The translations under genes were made by a program, and so were the position numbers. From Bremerella cremea (GTDB taxonomy: Bacteria; Planctomycetota; Planctomycetia; Pirellulales; Pirellulaceae): a stretch of 48,785 nt of DNA. Location of the stretch: the NCBI RefSeq assembly GCF_003335505.1, contig NZ_QPEX01000042.1, positions 1 to 48,785 of the forward strand. Direction: 5' to 3'. This document shows positions 1 to 10,000 of the stretch, one piece after another. Every line of letters begins with the position of its first letter. Positions within the stretch are counted from its first letter, which is position 1. The notes under the pieces were generated by a model that was given only the letters and a program-made list of their open reading frames with translations, did no database searches and was not told where the DNA came from.

Positions 1-215
1 ATCTCGCCGAAGATGGCAGCCCGTTCTACAAGTTCACGATCGATACGTCCTATAAGGACTCCACGGGGAACTATCAGTCGACAAGCAGCTTCGGGCTCAG
101 GGACGCTTTGTTAGTCGCCAAGATCGCTAACCTGGCCGATACGCGAATCCGCAAGCTTCAAGAAGTCGATCAGTCTACTTCTCGGATCAACGAGAATCAC
201 GAGGAAGAACTATAG
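1..215 (+). CDS. C-terminal 70 aa of a small hypothetical protein (5' end outside window)
   Basis: An open frame enters from the left edge (first complete codon at 3) and stops with TAG at 213-215. The visible residues include FYKFTIDTSYKD, then STSSFGLRDALLVAKIANLAD, then a charged Glu-rich tail. The pattern of strand, 'SFG-x-R/D-DALLVAKIA', helix resembles small hypothetical proteins often found with integrases and replication genes in mobile DNA, but I cannot name the family. It lies 0.9 kb before parA on the same strand. Start and full length are unknown. Confidence 0.6.
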   Translation, partial: LAEDGSPFYKFTIDTSYKDSTGNYQSTSSFGLRDALLVAKIANLADTRIRKLQEVDQSTSRINENHEEEL

Positions 216-351
216 GCTGTTACGACTAGGGCAGGCAGGAGTCAAATGGCTTCTGCCGGTTCCGAGTCTCCTAGCGTTTCTTAGGTTGGTCGCACGATAT
301 GAGATGAACAGCTCGTACAGGTGCTCACTTTTCAGTTTGAACGTCCGCTCT

Positions 352-759
352 TTAGCGGTAATAACTAACTGAATAACTCCCGTAGGATTTCTCGTCCACC
401 AAGAATCCATAGGCCTTCAAGAACAATTGAAATGACTCGTACAGTTCAGGAAAGGCATCTTCGCACGAATTACCCCTACTAAATTCGTCGACCACGATCC
501 ACCCTTCAGAATCGTCTCGCAACAGGCTTGTTCCGTTCCATCTAACTTCGAACTTGTAGCACCACTTATCGATAATCGAAATCAGCTCTTCTTCGGAGAT
601 TCCACCCGCTTTTCTCCACAATTCTGCAGCTTCCCTCGCAAGGGCGGATAACGCTCTGTTGACGATCATTTCATCGCCAAATTCGTCATCCTCCAATCCT
701 TCCTTTTCTTGGACAAGTTGCAAAAACAACTGTTGTCTTTCATTCAACACATAGACCAA
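352..759 (-). CDS. Hypothetical protein, 135 aa
   Basis: An acidic, probably soluble protein I do not recognise. It begins MVYVLNERQQLFLQLVQEKE and contains an acidic patch (GLEDDEFGDE), a helical Ala/Glu-rich middle around residues 30-60 and a Trp/Tyr-rich C-terminus ending in YYR. No signal peptide or membrane segment is visible. It points away from parA, and about 400 bp of noncoding DNA separates the two starts, so the genes are divergent and may share a control region. Codon use and length support a real gene; the function is unknown. Confidence 0.55.
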   Translation of the reverse strand: MVYVLNERQQLFLQLVQEKEGLEDDEFGDEMIVNRALSALAREAAELWRKAGGISEEELISIIDKWCYKFEVRWNGTSLLRDDSEGWIVVDEFSRGNSCEDAFPELYESFQLFLKAYGFLVDEKSYGSYSVSYYR

Positions 760-1159
760 GGCTGCGAGCTCCTGTTTGAGATTGTTTCACGTCGAATCTG
801 AATTGATACAGCAGTTTTCAGTAGGAGACCAGCTTCCGGTGAACTGGTAGATAAGTTTCCCCGGGAAAGTCAGGCGGCTGACTCCCCTACTGCGAGGCGT
901 GATCAAACTCCCCTTCTATTGATACTATTTTTGGCAGGCGTTTCCTTGAAGGAGCTTCAAAGCTTTTTGGGCGGATAGATTCATGGCAGAAAGGGCAGCT
1001 TTCTAGCTGGCCAGCAATCTGGCAAGCTTGCTTACAAGACTGATTTCTCTCCATCTTTTCGAGTGGCCAACAGTCCGGACGGCATGGTGGCCCTGCAACA
1101 AACTACCCAGAAAACATTTCTGCTTGCCAGTCGGGAAGAATGGTGCTAATCAGGCTGGC
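760..1159. promoter_or_regulatory. Intergenic control region between the hypothetical gene and parA
   Basis: Four hundred bases without a convincing gene. They hold two short inverted repeats: AGTCAG-gcgg-CTGACT at 868-883, next to a near-palindromic TTTCCCCGGGAAA at about 856-867, and TTGAAG-gag-CTTCAA at 946-960, followed by a short T run. Paired inverted repeats ahead of a ParA-type operon are typical places for autoregulation or a centromere-like site. Here that is only inference: no tandem iteron array was seen. Confidence 0.3.
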
Positions 1160-1837
1160 ATGACGATTATTGCTGTTGCCAACACAAAAGGAGGAGTCGG
1201 AAAATCGACCGCCGCCGTCCATATCGCTGCCTGGCTCCACGACCAGGGGCACAGCGTGCTATTAGCTGACTGCGATACGCAACACAGTTCCAGCGAATGG
1301 ATTCGCGAAGCGTGCCCCGACGTAAAGACGGTAATCTTGGATAAGCCGGATGACATTCTCAACGAATTGCCTGCCCTGGCCCAGGAAACCGATTTTGTCG
1401 TAGCTGATGGACCTGGCAGCCAGACCGAAACGAGTAGGGCCTTGTTGTTGAGGGCCGATCTGGCGGTCGTCCCGTGCAAGGCAAGCATGCTAGAGATTCG
1501 AGCCTTGGCGAAAGCAACTGAAGTCCTGCGACAGGCTCAGGACATCCGAGGTGGTCTGCCTAAGGCGATTATTGTGCTCAGCATGGTCGGCAAAAAGTAT
1601 CGTCTTACCCAAGACATGATCGAAGCGGCGGCGGCCTTGAATCTTCCGATGGCCAAGACGCCGCTTGTCCTGCGACAAATCTACGCTGATGCTCCCGGTC
1701 AAGGAGCACTTGTTTGGCAAATGGGAGCCCGTGCCCGTGAAGCCTCGATGGAGGCGAAACGCCTTTTCTCCGAGATTTTGCCTGAGGCCAAGGCAAAGAA
1801 AGTCAAAACCAAGCGAGAGGCAAGGAGGTCCGCATGA
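1160..1837 (+). CDS. parA: ParA-type partition ATPase
   Basis: A 225-aa ParA/MinD-superfamily ATPase. The deviant Walker A motif KGGVGKST lies at residues 10-17, the A' motif ADCDTQHSS at 35-43, and a Walker B-like VVADGPG near 80. In this family ATP-dependent dimers bind nucleoid DNA nonspecifically and move plasmid cargo through a centromere-binding partner. The open frame extends upstream to 1028, but the conserved fold begins MTIIAVANTKGG, so the ATG at 1160 is chosen; the ribosome site there is weak. The stop overlaps the next start by four bases (ATGA), implying translational coupling with the small partner gene. With repA and the iterons at 18-19 kb, it argues that the left part of the window was or is a plasmid. 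A chromosomal orphan ParA is the alternative. Confidence 0.9.
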   Translation: MTIIAVANTKGGVGKSTAAVHIAAWLHDQGHSVLLADCDTQHSSSEWIREACPDVKTVILDKPDDILNELPALAQETDFVVADGPGSQTETSRALLLRADLAVVPCKASMLEIRALAKATEVLRQAQDIRGGLPKAIIVLSMVGKKYRLTQDMIEAAAALNLPMAKTPLVLRQIYADAPGQGALVWQMGARAREASMEAKRLFSEILPEAKAKKVKTKREARRSA

Positions 1838-2175
1838 GCCCACGAAGATCTTTGGTGACCGGTCTTTCGGAAACACCCAATGTTACCGAACAGGAAAAGA
1901 AATTTGTGTTTGGTAGCGATGACGAATCGATGGAACCAATTACGGAATCAAAGTTGAACGCATTTGCCAAGATTGATAATTCGCAAAATACCGAGGAAGT
2001 CCTTCCGCAATATCGTGGCCGCGTGCCGTTGACAACGCGTTGTGATCCCAAGTTGGCGTCCGCCCTCAAAAGAGCTTCCCTGAAGCGACAACTCGAAGGC
2101 CTCGAAACTTGCCAGATCCAGGAGATCATTGAAGAAGCAGTTGAGACGTGGCTGAAAGAGCACGGATACTATTGA
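1834..2175 (+). CDS. Small ParA-partner protein, probable ribbon-helix-helix DNA binder (113 aa)
   Basis: It starts four bases inside parA (ATGA overlap), the arrangement of a parA-parB/G operon. The first 60 residues are polar and probably disordered. The C-terminal 50 residues read VPLTTRCDPKLASALKRASLKR, then a helix ending EEAVETWLKEHGYY. A short strand followed by two helices is the usual shape of CopG/ParG-type ribbon-helix-helix proteins. By position and fold I infer a centromere-binding adaptor and possible autorepressor of the operon. It has no ParB HTH or CTPase motifs, so it is not classical ParB. Confidence 0.65.
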   Translation: MSPRRSLVTGLSETPNVTEQEKKFVFGSDDESMEPITESKLNAFAKIDNSQNTEEVLPQYRGRVPLTTRCDPKLASALKRASLKRQLEGLETCQIQEIIEEAVETWLKEHGYY

Positions 2176-2316
2176 TTTTTGTCCGAGTTAACCGATGAAA
2201 TAGCCCTTTACCTTGCTTATCAACATTCATGCTCATCTCAGGCATCCCTGTCGAAAACTGACTGCTCGCCTAGCCCTCTTCTCTCGACTGGAGATTGCCA
2301 ATACTTCTGGGCGACA

Positions 2317-3651
2317 TCATTCTGTTTTCTTTACAAAGCTAATTGCTTCTTGCTGCTGCTCTGAACTGGGATTAAGTTTCAGAAACTTCACAATTTCACG
2401 GATGACGGTCTCTGGCTCACGCAGCAACTCGGTGAAGTCCACTCTGAGGCGTGAGGTATTTAATTCCTGCAAAGCCTGATCACGTTGGCTGAGCATTCGT
2501 GGAAGCACGTAATCGATCGCCTCAATCGGCCATCCCCAATATGCGTTCTGCAAAGACCGCTTTGACTCCTCGATAGGTCGATCCACGACAATGAATTTCG
2601 GGTTATCCCAAGCTTGGACTAGTTCCGGTACCAGCATGGAAAGAATAGGATGTTTGCCACCGAGGCAGCTGGAGCTCTCAGGTGCTTCTCGGCAGCGTTT
2701 GTTGGCCCACCAACGCAGCAAGGGTACGGATTCCTCACTACCAATATCTCTCGATAACCAGGGTTCTTTGAAGATGTTTCGGCAAACGTCCCCTAACAGA
2801 TCGTCCTCAAAGAATCCGGTTGGATTGTTGACGTTCGCGGGTTTCAAGTGGGAGCCGAGCTCAACGCCCAAATGCTGCAGCACGCCAGTCACGCAGCTCG
2901 TTCCGCCACGGTAGAGTCCGAGCACGGCGACCATCGGAAGCGAGATCTCGCCGCAGGTAAGTTCTTCGGCTCCCCACCAGAGGTTTCGCTCCTCTTTTTT
3001 GCGGGTGATGCTGCTCAGCCCTTCGATTTGACCGACCAGCCACTTGCGTGGCACAAACATTCCGCTTGAGTTCCGCTTGTGCCATTCGCCGTAATGGTGA
3101 TCGATATGATGCCCCTCTTTCCAATCACGAGCCTCGTTGAGGTGCTGGTAAAGGCTGCGGATTGTTTCCCTACCTTGGACAGCATAACAATGCGTGCGAT
3201 TGACGTTGAATGGCTGATAGACCCACTCATTGATTTTGCGAGGGAGCCGTAAATGTTGCTGTAAGTGCTGGCCCCCCAGGTAAATCATCTTCCACTGCTC
3301 GGGAAGGTGATGAAAAAACGAGTGACACGACGCCTCAAACTCTTCCACAAGAAACGCGTCGTCTTCCATGATGAGAACACGTTCCACACCGCTTGTTAGG
3401 CAGGTTTCCAGGATCTGGACGTGACTGCGGTAGCATCCCCAGGCTCCCTCACCTGCTGTCCACCAGGAGGGAGGCGGAGCAAGTTGACCATTCACTGCCG
3501 GGAATCGAACGATCCTTCCGAAAGGCCAGCGATCTCGCATCCGTTCGCAAAAAGCCTCCCAGCGGTCTTCCCGTGAGGGCAGATTTACCACGAAAGTAAC
3601 GGGAAATATCTCTTCCAGAGAAGCGTTTTGGAGTGTCATGATCAGCGACAA
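2317..3651 (-). CDS. Two-domain glycosyltransferase family 25 / sulfotransferase-like fusion
   Basis: The 444-aa protein has two recognisable halves. Residues 15-215 look like a GT25 (LOS/collagen-type) glycosyltransferase: VVNLPSREDR at 21-30, a GxGAWGCYRSH motif around 67-77 and the metal-binding IMEDDAF at 94-100. Residues 238-440 resemble P-loop sulfotransferases, with the PAPS-binding loop GLYRGGTS at 245-252 and NPTGFFEDDLL at 276-286. The likely role is adding a sugar and a sulfate to a cell-surface polysaccharide or glycoprotein in the cytoplasm. There is no signal peptide or membrane helix. It is a lone cargo gene facing the parA operon. A second in-frame Met at residue 5 is an alternative start. 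Substrate specificity cannot be read from the sequence. Confidence 0.75.
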   Translation of the reverse strand: MSLIMTLQNASLEEIFPVTFVVNLPSREDRWEAFCERMRDRWPFGRIVRFPAVNGQLAPPPSWWTAGEGAWGCYRSHVQILETCLTSGVERVLIMEDDAFLVEEFEASCHSFFHHLPEQWKMIYLGGQHLQQHLRLPRKINEWVYQPFNVNRTHCYAVQGRETIRSLYQHLNEARDWKEGHHIDHHYGEWHKRNSSGMFVPRKWLVGQIEGLSSITRKKEERNLWWGAEELTCGEISLPMVAVLGLYRGGTSCVTGVLQHLGVELGSHLKPANVNNPTGFFEDDLLGDVCRNIFKEPWLSRDIGSEESVPLLRWWANKRCREAPESSSCLGGKHPILSMLVPELVQAWDNPKFIVVDRPIEESKRSLQNAYWGWPIEAIDYVLPRMLSQRDQALQELNTSRLRVDFTELLREPETVIREIVKFLKLNPSSEQQQEAISFVKKTE

Positions 3652-3910
3652 GATTCTCGAAAGTGCTTATTCGATAAATTTTGCAAATTGCCTGTAACTG
3701 TATGGGCCTATTACAAAGCTAACAGCTTTGTGTATCTCCAGGAAAGATGGCGTGATAAATGGGCTGAAGGTTGCTCTGCGTGTTCACCGCAGCCCAAGCG
3801 TTTCGGCAAATGCAATTCGATCCTTGTACATAACTCCTTCATTTAATTGGGGTTAAGGCAATGCAAAGGTCGGGTTATTCGGCGACCTGAGGAAAAATCA
3901 AGAAAAACAT

Positions 3911-3940
3911 TTGCAACTGAAACGAAAAAAAACTTATAAC
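3911..3940 (+). promoter_or_regulatory. Candidate sigma70-type promoter of the RHS gene
   Basis: TTGCAA (3911-3916) and TATAAC (3935-3940) are separated by 18 bases that include an A run, in an otherwise AT-rich stretch of the 435-bp gap between the GT25 gene and the RHS gene. If used, the transcript would have a leader of about 140 nt before the preferred ATG at 4087. The rest of the gap (3652-3910) shows no gene or strong structure. Confidence 0.35.
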
Positions 3941-4086
3941 ATGCATCATCGTTGAATTCCCCCCAAAACGAGTCCGCACGTAGGAGTGGAGGCTTGGTTG
4001 GGGTGCCGCTACATATCTGCATTCGTGTGGTGGTTACTAGGGAATGGATCTCCTTTTCTTCTTACCTTGCAGTACCCGAGGATCGG

Positions 4087-7000
4087 ATGTCGTACGACCG
4101 CTCGTTCTGGAATCAGCTGTTAACCGGTTTTCCTGCCGTTTCGCCCAAAAAGGATAAGAAGAAGCGTCGAAATCGAGGTGCACGCAAGGCACAGCTCGAG
4201 ACATTAGAGCATCGCCAGCTTTTGGCTGCGGACGCCAGCTTAGTCTTTGGCTCTCCGTCGGTGGTTGAGGAGGAATCGGGATCCGAGGTCGAGTCGGATG
4301 CTAATTCAAGCGGCTCAATTCTGTCGCTCTATGAGGATATGGCTAATGACGAGGAGATGACTTCAAGCACGATCGAGCAACCAGAACATGGCAAGATCGA
4401 ACCCTTGGTTTTGGAAGGAGAGTCTTCATACCTGTGGTCCATACTTGAGGGTGAGGGAAGTTCGAGCGGGGGCTCTAGTGGTGGATCGAGTAGCTACAGC
4501 GGTGGATCGAGTAGCTACAGCGGTGGATCGAGTAGCTACAGCGGTGGATCGAGTAGCTACAGCGGTGGATCAAGTAGCTACAGCGGTGGATCAAGTAGTT
4601 CGGGTGGTAGCTCCGGCGGTTCCGGTGGCAGTTCAGGCGGATTCTCTGCGGACCTGTTCGACAAATCATTGGACGATCAAGAAGGAAACGGGACTACCCT
4701 TTGCGGTTGCAATGGGGTCTCCGGCGGCCAATCGAAGATGAGCGCGGCTAAGACGTCGTACAACACGTCTGGAGACCTGGTCCTATCCTTCAAAGTCGAA
4801 GTTTCCGCGGGAAGTGGCGTCAGTGATTCGGTAAGCCTGGCTGTTGATTTTGGAAACGCGTCAACTCAGACCGACTCGAAGAGTTTCACCGGCTCCGAAA
4901 CTCTTGTCTTTACTTTTACCTATGATCGGGATGACGTTTCATCAGACGATGTTGCCAGCTATAAGGCAACCCTATCGTCGTCGAATCTTGTCGGTGGACC
5001 TCAAACAAAATCGGGCCAAGTCTACCTTGGGGAACAAGGGGTAAGTCTAGACAATGTCGCCAATCTTTCGCTATACAGCGGCGGAGCCCAATTCTCCTAT
5101 GGCGATGAGAACGCGTTTTTCCCCTCGGACTCCAGCGGTGGTTTCGAGCCCGCGCCGGGAAGTTTCGCTACGCTCACACCAGTCAGTGGTGGCTACGAGT
5201 TAGTAGACAGGGAAAACAACAAATACGAATTCGATACGAATGGAAATATAACCGCCTCATCCGATGCACAAGGGCGTGAAACCTCGTATGGCTACACGAC
5301 TATCGGGTCAACGCCTCGCCTAACTTCCGTGGTTTCGCCCTTCGAGTCGATTACTTACGGCTATACGGGCGACTTGTTGACGAGCATTATCAGTTCGCTT
5401 GGAACGTCGATGACGCTGGGGTATACCAGCGGCAAGCTGACTTCTGTCACGTTGGAAGATCCGGATGGAGCTGATCCTCTTCCCGCTCCAGTAACGACCT
5501 ATTCGTACAACGTCGATGATCGAATCTCGACGGTGACCCAGGCCGGGTTGGTTTCCACTTACACTTACGACACGTTGGGGTACGTCGATTCGATCGAATA
5601 TTCTGATGGTTCTTCCATTGATATCGTTTCTCCGCAATACGCCGCGAATACAACAGGAGAGTACACCGAGACCATCACCGATTCTCAAGGGATCGCTACT
5701 TCGTACACCTACAACGAGTTGGGTTATCTTATCAAGGAAGTCGATGCTCTAGGAAACGTTACAACATACGAGCGGGACGAGAATGGACTTGTGGAAACGT
5801 TAACGCTTCCCGATCCGGACGGAGCCGGTCCTCTCACATCGCCTGTTTACGCATATACCTACGACAGTCGCGGGAATATGCTAACCGAGACACTGCCTGA
5901 CAGTTCGGTGAGAACCTGGGTTTACCATGCAACGTGGAATGAGCCAACAAAATACACCGATGCGACCGGAGAGATCACGCTCTATACCTACGACGCGACC
6001 TATCAGTTGTTGCTGACCGAGACCTTGGTGGTTGGTAACATTGATGACGGCGTCAATATGGAGACAAACGACCTTACGACCACCTACACTTACACCGCTG
6101 CCCCGTCCATCTCTTCCGATCCACCTCAAGGATTGGTCGAAACGATCACCGACCCAGACGGAGTGGTAACGGAGTACGAATACGACCAGTACGGCAATAC
6201 AACGGACGTTACTTTTGCCTCGGGAACCAGCGACGAAGCCACGAAGAGTTGGACTTATGATTCGTACGGTTACTTTCTGACAGAAACCGATGAGCGCGGC
6301 AATACAACGACCTACACCTACGACGACCTACATCGGGTTTTGACGATGACGTCACCAGATCCTGACGGGGCTGGTGGCGTTGCGGCAACGGTCACTACCT
6401 ACACCTACAACTCGATGCTCAAGGTCAGTTCGGTTGACGTGAATGGTCGTACAACCACCTACGGTTATGACTCAAAGGGGCGACTCGACGAGATCACAGA
6501 AGAAGATCCAGATGGCGCAGGAGCCCTCACTTCACCCGAGACGTCGTACACGTACGATTCGTCGGGCAACGTGCTCACCGAAACGGATCCACTGGGGAAC
6601 GTCACCACGTATGGTTATACCGACGGCCTGCTCACCAGTATCACCCTCCCCGATCCCGATGGCGCGGGTGGGCTGTCAGCTCCCGTCACCTCCTACACCT
6701 ACAATGCAGTAGGACGCGTCCTTACGGAAACCGACCCGCTCAGTGGTGTTACCACCTACACTTACGACAATCTCGGGCGAGTCACCGGCGTCTCGCTGCC
6801 AGATCCTGATGGTGTAGGTTCTTTGACGTCGCTTTCCAGTTCCACGAGCTACGACGCATTCAGTCGTGTCACTAGCTATACTGATTTCGATGGTGTCACG
6901 ACAACATACACCTACGACTCCGAAGGAAACCTGCTCACCGAAACGACTCCGTTAGGTACGACAACCTATACCTACGACGATCTTTATCAGCTAGTCGAAG

Positions 7001-10000
7001 TCGAAACGGAAGATCCCGACGGAGCTGGGCCTCTGGCTGCTTTGGTCACCACGTACACCTATACAGCCATGGGACAGGTTGCCTCGAAAACAACTTCGAA
7101 GGGGACGACGAGTTATACTTATGACCATCGAGGTCGTCTGAAAACGGTTACTGAGCCTGATCCAGATGGAGCTGGAGCGCAGACAGCTCCGGTTACAAGT
7201 TATACCTACGACGATGTCGGAAACTTGTTGACCACCACCGACCCACTGGGACATGTCACGACTTACGTCTACGACAATCTCAACAATCTTACCCAAGAAA
7301 CTTTGCCCGATCCCGATGGTGCCGGAGCTTTAACCTCGCCTGTAACGACGTACGAATACAATGTGTTCGGAGAACTCGTCAGCGTCACCGATCCCAATGG
7401 AGGCGAGACGACCTATACCTATGATAATTTGGGCCGCCTGATCACTCTGACGGAACCAGATCCCGATGGTGGCGGGGCCCTCTCGGCTGCCGAGATTACC
7501 TACGTATACGACGCCGCTGGTCAACTTACCAGTGAGACGGACCAGCTGGGCAACACGACCACTTACACCTACGACAACTTGGGCAGGCTCATCACCGAAA
7601 CCTTGCCCGATCCGGATGGTGCAGGTTCAGCGACCTCGCCTGTGTATAGCTACACCTATGACGCGGCGGGGAATTTGTTGACGGCTACTGATCCTCTTTC
7701 CCGCACCACCACCTATACCTACGACACCATGGGGCGGCTGCGAACAGAGACCCTCCCCGATCCGGATGGTGGTGGCTCACTCTCGGCGCCGGTTACCACC
7801 TACACCTATAACACCCGAGGGCAACTGGCGAGTGTCACCGACGCCGAATCTCAGACGGTGAGTTACACCTATAACTCAGCCGGGCTAACGGCGACCATGA
7901 CCGATCCATTTGGCACCACGGTCTACATCTACGATGCCTTGGGCCGTCAGATTGCCATCTACGAGCCCGATTATGATGGCGCGGGATCCCAGTTGGCCCC
8001 GGTGACCTTGTTTGAGTACAACGACGACGGGGAACTAGCAGCCGTCATTACTCGGGATGGCAAGACCAGTTACGAGTATGACAACCTGGGAAGAATTATT
8101 TCGGTCACCGAAGCCGATCCAGACGATTCGGGGCTCGCTTCCGGTACCGGGCTTGGCTCGGGGACGGGAGTCACCGGCTCGGCCTCGGGCGGGGCAGAGA
8201 TTGTTGTGACCGATGGCGTTGTTTCGGGCGTCGTCCTTACCGACGGTTCTTCCTCGGTGAGCTTCGGGGCAGTCGACATTGGTAAATACGCGATCCGAAC
8301 ATTCGAGATCGCAAATATCGGTGGCAGCGATCTATTGATTAGCTCGATCACCCTCCCAAGTGATTTCAAGATCATTTCTTATTCCGATGAGGAAGTAGCC
8401 CCAGGTGAGTCAACCACGATCACCGTGCGATTCGCTCCCACGTCGATCGCCTCCTATTCGGTCGCTTTGACAATCAATAACAATGATAGCGATGAGTCGT
8501 CATTTGAAATTCAGCTTACCGGTTCGGGGCAAGCGAGTTCCAACGGTAGCGAAGCAGCGGCTTCGACGAGCTACGTCTACAATTCAAACGGTCGGATCAC
8601 GAGTGAAACTGATGCCCTGAGCAATACCACGAGCTATCTATACGACAATCTTGGTCGACTGACCAAGAAGACCGACGCGGAAGGTGGCGAGACGGAATAT
8701 ACCTACGATGCCAACGGCAATATGCTGACTCTGACCGATCCTGAGGAGAATGTCACAACCTGGACGTACGACTACCTGAATCAGGTTCTCACCGATACGA
8801 ACCAACTGAGTGACGTTCGCAGCTACGAATATGATGCGGCTGGCAACCTGACAGAGTATACCGATCGCAACGGCCGGGTTACCGAGTACATTTACGATGA
8901 TTTACAGCGCCGCACAGCCGAAAAGTGGATGGATGGAGCCACCGTCCTCCATACACTTTCCTACGCGTACGATGCCGCTTCTCAGTTGACCAGTGCGTCC
9001 GATTCCGCGGCCACCTACACGTTCACTTACGACAACTTAGGGCGCGTAACGAATACCGAACACGACCTGGCAGCCCTAGGTTTTGATGTCGATTTGGAGG
9101 AAGCGTACGATTCGCTCGGTCGTCGCACGGGCCTAACGGCAGTCGTGGATGGCGCCGATGACCTGGCGAATGAATATACCTACGACTACTGGAATCGTCT
9201 CACGCGAGTCACCCAAGGAGGCACGGGCGGATCCGGCGGAAGTGTTGTCGCGGAAAAACGGGTCGATTTTACGTACGATGCCGAAGACGATTATCAATTT
9301 GCATCGATTACCGCCTATGCCGATCTAGCTGGCTCGGAACTGGTTTATACGAGCGGCTATACCTACGATCGTGCCGATCGACTGACCGCATTGAGCTACC
9401 AAGATAGTAGCAGTTCAACGCTTGCTGGTTACACCTGGGGCTTCGACTCGGCAAACCGCTTGACCGATTTTACGGTGACCGGATATTCGGCCGAGAATGC
9501 CACGTACAGCTACGATGACACCAGTCAATTAACGGGAGCCGACCGCAACGGCACGTCCAACGATGAGTCGTACGCCTACGATAGTAATGGCAATCGTACG
9601 AGCTACACCATTGGGGACAACAACCAAATCACTTCCGACGGGACGTACAGTTACACGTACGACGACGAAGGGAACCGTCTTACCAAGACTAACATCTCGA
9701 CGGGCGAAGTGATCGAGTACCAATGGGACTATCGCAACCGCTTGACCGGCATCACCACAAAGGATAGTGGCGGCTCAGTCACCCATGATGTTGACTACAC
9801 ATACGACATCTTCAATCACCGCATCGTGAAAACGATCGATGCCGATGGGGCTGGCAGTGGTACGGCCACCAAGGAGGTTTACATCTATGACGGACTTCGC
9901 GAAGAAATGGGCAACGCGGGGGATCACATTCTGTTCGCGTTTGATGAAAGTGATGACTTAATCGACCGCTTTCTGTATGGGGCCAGCGTTGACCAGATAT

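Noticed and set aside
3952..4086. Upstream extension of the RHS frame from a TTG
   Set aside because: It has no good ribosome site and would put 45 residues before the LEPR-XLL export region. The ATG at 4087 has GAGG and the usual spacing to the motif.
4480..4602. Possible CRISPR in the tandem repeat
   Set aside because: Head-to-tail 21-bp units with no spacers, in frame with the RHS gene.
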